Shown piece after piece: positions 59,693 through 64,000 of a stretch of DNA of 64,000 nucleotides (position 1 is the stretch's first letter; each line of letters starts with the position of its first letter). The notes beneath the pieces were generated by a model. The model made no database searches. It was not told where the DNA came from and saw only the letters and a program-made list of their open reading frames with translations. Source of the DNA: Mactra quadrangularis (lineage: Eukaryota; Mollusca; Bivalvia; Venerida; Mactridae); contig CM046306.1 in the NCBI GenBank assembly GCA_025267735.1, positions 30,893,919 through 30,957,918 of the forward strand, given 5' to 3'. Made by a program: the position numbers and the translations under genes.

Positions 59693-61000
59693 TATTATGG
59701 ATCATCTCATCTCATCTCATCTGGTTTTGGTATGTATGGATCCTCTCATCATGGTTGGCTATATATGGATCATCTCATCTGAGTTGGATGTATCAGGGTA
59801 ATCTTATCTGGGTTGGATGTATATGGATAATCTCATCTGTGTTGGATGTATATGGATGATCTCATCTGAGTTGGAAGATATGAATGATCTAATCTGGTTT
59901 GGGTGTATATGGATGATCTAATCTGGTTTGGATGTATATGGATGATCTCATCTGAGTTGGATGTATATGGATGATCGTATCTGGCTTGGATGAATATTGA
60001 TGATCTCATCTGTGTTGGATATATATGGATGATCTTATCTGGTTTAGACGTATATGGATTATCTTATCTGGTTTGGATGCATATGAATGATCTGATCTGG
60101 TTTGAATGTATATAGATGATCTTATCTGAGTTGGATGTATATGGATGATCTTATCTGGTTTGGATGTATACAGATGATCTTATCTGTGTTGGATGTATAT
60201 GGATGATCTTATCTGGTTTGGATGTATATGGATGATCTCATCTGAGTTGGATGTATATGGATGATCTCATCTGAGTTGGATGTATATGGATGATCGCATC
60301 TGAGTTGGATGTATATGGATGATCTTATCTGAGTTGGGATGAATATGTATGATCTTATCTGGTTTAGATGTATATGGATGATCTTATCTGGTTTGGATGT
60401 ATATGGATGATCTCATCTGTGTTGGATGTATATGGATGATCTTATCTGGTTTGGATGTATACAGATGATCTTATCTGTGTTGGATGTATATGGATGATCT
60501 TATCTGGTTTGGATGTATATGGATGATCTCATCTGAGTTGGATGCATATGGATGATCTCATCTGAGTTGGATGTATATGGATGATCTTATCTGGTTGGGA
60601 TGAATATGTATGATCTTATCTGGTTTGGATGTATATGGATGATCTTATCTGGTTTGGATGTATATGGATGATCTCATCGGTGTTGGATGTATACGGATGA
60701 TTGTATCTGGTTTGGTTTTATAGGGATGATCTCATCTGTGTTGGATATATATGGATGATCTTATCTGGTTTGGATGTATTGGATTATCTTATCTGGTTTG
60801 GATGTATATGGATGATCTTATCTGGTTTGGATTTATACGGATGATCTTATCTGGTTTGGATGTATACAGATGATCTTATCTGTGTTGGATGTATATGGAT
60901 GATTTTTTCTGGTTTGGATGTATATGGATGATCTCATCTGGTTTGGATGTATATGGATGATCTCATCTGGTTTGGATGTATATGGATCAGATAGTCTGGG
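59693..61000 (+). repeat. 29-bp minisatellite, type I (GTTGGATGTATATGGATGAT)
   Basis: About 45 units of GATGATCTCATCTGAGTTGG ATGTATATG, with TTATCTGGTTTGG and CTCATCTGTGTTGG variants. Unit variants recur in blocks, indicating multi-unit duplication. It starts with a small ATCTC microsatellite (about 59700-59720). Confidence 0.93.
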
Positions 61001-61850
61001 TTGGTATTTATGGATATGCGTGCATGTATGTTTGGTATTTATGGATAATTTCATGCGGGATTAGTATTCATGGATATTTTCTGGGTTGGATGTACATGGA
61101 TCAGCTAGTCTGGTTGGTATTTATGGATACTATCATGTGTGCTTGGTATTTATGGATATTTTATATGGATCATCTCATCTGGGTTGGATGTACGTATATG
61201 GATACTCTCAATTGGGTTGGATGTATATTGAACAGCTAGTCTGGGTTGGTATTTCGGGATACTTTCATGTGTACTTGGTATTAATAGATAATTTTATATG
61301 GATCATCTCATCTGGGTTGGATGTATATGGATCAGATAGTCTGGGTTGGTATTTATGGATATACTTTCCTGTGTGTTTGGTATTTATGGATAATTTCATG
61401 TTGGATTGGTATTTATTGTTATTTTCAAAGTGGTTTATCATTTATTGATAATTTCATATGCGTTTGGTATTTATGGGTAATTTTATATGGATCATCTCAT
61501 CTGGGTTGGATGTATATGGACAATCCTATCTGGGTTGGATGTATAAGGATAATGTCATCGGGGTAGGATGTTTATGGATTATCTTATCTGGGTTTGATGC
61601 ACATGGATCAGCTAGTCTGGTATATATGGATAAATTCATGTGTTGTTGGGCATTTGGGACTTTTTGATGAGTTCATGCGTGTTTGGTATTAATGGATAAT
61701 TTCATAGGCATTAGGTATTGATGGATTATTTTATGTGCCATTAGTACTTATCAATTATTTCATGTGGGTTTGATATTCATGTATAATTTCATATGAGTTT
61801 GGCATTTATGATTAATGACATAAGCATATGGTACTTATGGATAATTTCAT
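61001..61850 (+). repeat. Transitional 29-bp minisatellite units
   Basis: Units mix type I words (GATCATCTCATCTGGGTTGG) with type II words (GGTATTTATGGATAATTTCATG). They also include intermediates such as GGATCAGATAGTCTGGGTTGG. They are more diverged than either flanking array. Confidence 0.85.
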
Positions 61851-62620
61851 GTAGATTAGGTATTCATGTATAATTTCATGTGGGTTTGGTATTCATGTAT
61901 AATTTCATATGGGTTAGGTATTCATGTATAATTTCATGTGGGTTCGGTATTCATGTATAATTTCATATGGGTTAGGTATTCATGTATAATTTCATGTGGG
62001 TTTGGTATTCATGTATAATTTCATATGGGTTAGGTATTCATGTATAATTTCATGTGGATTAGGTATTCATGTATAATTTCATGTGGGTTTGGTATTCATG
62101 TATAATTTCATATGGGTTAGGTATTCATGTATAATTTCATGTGGGTTTGGTATTCATGTATAATTTCATATGGGTTAGGTATTCATGTATAATTTCATGT
62201 GGGTTTGGTATTCATGTATAATTTCATATGGGTTAGGTATTCATGTATAATTTCATATGGGTTAGGTATTCATGTATAATTTCATGTGGATTAGGTATTC
62301 ATGTATAATTTCATATGGATTTGGTATTCATGTATTATTTCATTTGGATTAGGTATTCATGTATAATTTCATGTGGGTTTGGTATTCATGTATAATTTCA
62401 TGTGGGTTTGGTATTCATGTATAATTTCTTGTGGGTTAGGTATTCATGTATAATTTCATGTGGATTAGGTATTCATGTATAATTTCATATGGGTTTGGTA
62501 TTCATGTATTATTTCATGTGGATTAGGTATTCATGTATAATTTCATGTGGGTTTGGTATTCATGTATAATTTCATGTGGATTATGTATTCATGTATAATT
62601 TCATATGGGTTTTGCATTTA
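61851..62620 (+). repeat. 29-bp minisatellite, type II (GGTATTCATGTATAATTTCA)
   Basis: Highly uniform units of GTATAATTTCATGTGGGTTT GGTATTCAT, alternating with a TATGGGTTAGG variant and a GTGGATTAGG variant. Alternation of the variants over several units suggests 58-bp or longer duplications. Confidence 0.94.
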
Positions 62621-62929
62621 TGATTAATGTCATGAGGGTATGGCACTAATGAATAATTTTATAAGGGTTTTATATTTTTCATGTGAATTTTGTATTTATG
62701 GATAATTGCATGTGCCTATTGAATTGATTGGTAACTGCATGTGTGTTTGGTATTCTTGGATAATGCCATAAGCATTAAAAGATAATTTCATGTACTTTTA
62801 ATATTTTTACATAATTTTATGTGTGTTTTGTATTTATGGATAAAATTCATGGGCATTTGATATTTTTTTATAATTTAATGAGCAACTTTTTTTACTAAAT
62901 TCACATTCATACTAACAGATTTTCATTAC
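62621..62929. repeat. Decayed edge of the 29-bp minisatellite
   Basis: Words such as GTATTTATGGATAA and TTCATGTG persist with irregular spacing, then disappear towards 62900. No gene. Confidence 0.6.
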
Positions 62930-64000
62930 ATACATTTTGGGCACCAACAAAATGATTCACTAATGTAAAAATTAGTAGAACAGAACAGAACACTTCTGAC
63001 TTCATGTATAAATAATAATTGGGTTTCTCATATTAACATGTACTGTAATTTTTTACTTAATTGACCATAAAATATAACACACAATATTGACCAAAAAATG
63101 ATCAATTAAATCTAATATTAGTATAACAGAACATAACAGAGCAATTAAAGCTACATAAGTAAAAATATTCAACAACATGTACTTTATTTTTTACTTAATT
63201 GACCTTAACACATAACCAAAAAATCTATACATAAATGTTAATGTGAGTATATTAGTGTCTTATATCAGCAACATATACTTTTTTGAATACAAAGATCTTC
63301 ATAACATATATTTGGGACACCGACAATATGATACATCTTGCTAATGTTAGTAGAACAGAACAGAACAATTATAGCTACATGTATAAAAATAATTAAGTCT
63401 CTTATATTAGCATCATATACTTTTTTGAATATTAAGTGAATATTAAGATCTTCATAACATATATTTGGGCAATATGATACATTAATGCTACTGTTAGTAG
63501 AACAGAACAGAACAAAACAGAACAAAACAGAACAATTATAGCTACATGTATAAAAAATTATTAGGTCTCTTATATTAGCAACATGTACTTTTTTAAATAT
63601 TCATAACATATATTTGGGACACCGACAAAATGATACATTAATGTTAATGTTAGTAGACGAGAACAGAAAGGAACAGAACAGAACAGAACAGAACAATTAT
63701 AGCTACATGTATAAAAAATAATTAGGTCTCCTATATTAGCAACATGTACATTTTTAATATAAAGATCCTTATAACATATATTTTGGACACCGACAAAATG
63801 ATACATTAATGTTAATGTTAGTAAAACAGAACAGAAGGAACAGAACAGAACAGAACAGAACAATTATAGCTACTATGTAAAAAATAATTAGGTCTCCTAT
63901 ATTAGCAACATGTACATTTTTAATATAAAGATCCTTATAACATATATTTTGGACACCGACAAAATGATACATTAATGTTAATGTTAGTAGAACAGAACAG
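62930..64000. repeat. Tandem repeat of about 150-170 bp with an internal GAACA microsatellite
   Basis: The landmark GACACCGACAAAATGATACA or close variants occurs near 62940, 63317, 63470 (eroded), 63617, 63785 and 63953. Each is followed by TTAATGTTAGTAGAACAGAA, a variable (GAACA)n run, and ATTATAGCTACATGTATAAA. The last two units are nearly identical. The array runs off the window edge. Minus-strand frames (63265-63972) are repeat artefacts. Confidence 0.88.

Overview
The window looks like non-coding, repeat-dominated nuclear DNA of a marine invertebrate, most likely a mollusc. The evidence is AT-rich spacers with frequent ACATGTACATGTA runs, eukaryotic DNA-transposon remnants (hAT, Tc1/mariner-like, MITEs), tRNA-derived Pol III sequences and several long satellite families. 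I find no intact host gene, rRNA gene, CRISPR array or prokaryotic operon. The taxonomic guess is inference and needs a homology search.

Layout. 1-17200 is mostly single-copy AT-rich DNA carrying transposon debris. It holds a decayed hAT transposase 3' end (1641-2130, minus), a 70-bp-arm hairpin (2564-2720), a 156-bp tandem array between short inverted repeats (4310-6803), and an internally deleted Tc1/mariner-type element with perfect 23-bp terminal inverted repeats (TIRs) and TA duplications (8689-9919). It also holds two related MITEs (10224-10495, 11378-11639), a 60-bp-TIR element (13315-13837) next to two outlying satellite monomers (13839-14190), and a small hAT-like MITE (14449-14907). 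17200-22500 is a 21-23-bp CAACAGCT minisatellite.

22540-51880 is a satellite block. Family A (180-190 bp) is followed by family B (179 bp), which is related to A. B is interrupted at 35621-38808 by a TIR-bounded insertion carrying 11 copies of a 15-bp motif. After B come a short inverted stretch of family C, three inverted A monomers, and a long forward C array (about 186 bp period). 51881-57975 is an AT-rich 30/39-bp minisatellite, 59693-62620 a 29-bp minisatellite that changes sequence along its length, and 62930-64000 a repeat of about 150-170 bp with an internal GAACA microsatellite.

About two thirds of the window is tandem repeat. Nearly all long open frames (up to 538 codons) come from repeat periods that are multiples of three and are not credible genes. 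The most unusual object is the 3.2-kb insertion with the dispersed GTTAACGTATCTTAC motif. The only recognisable protein-coding material is broken transposase sequence.
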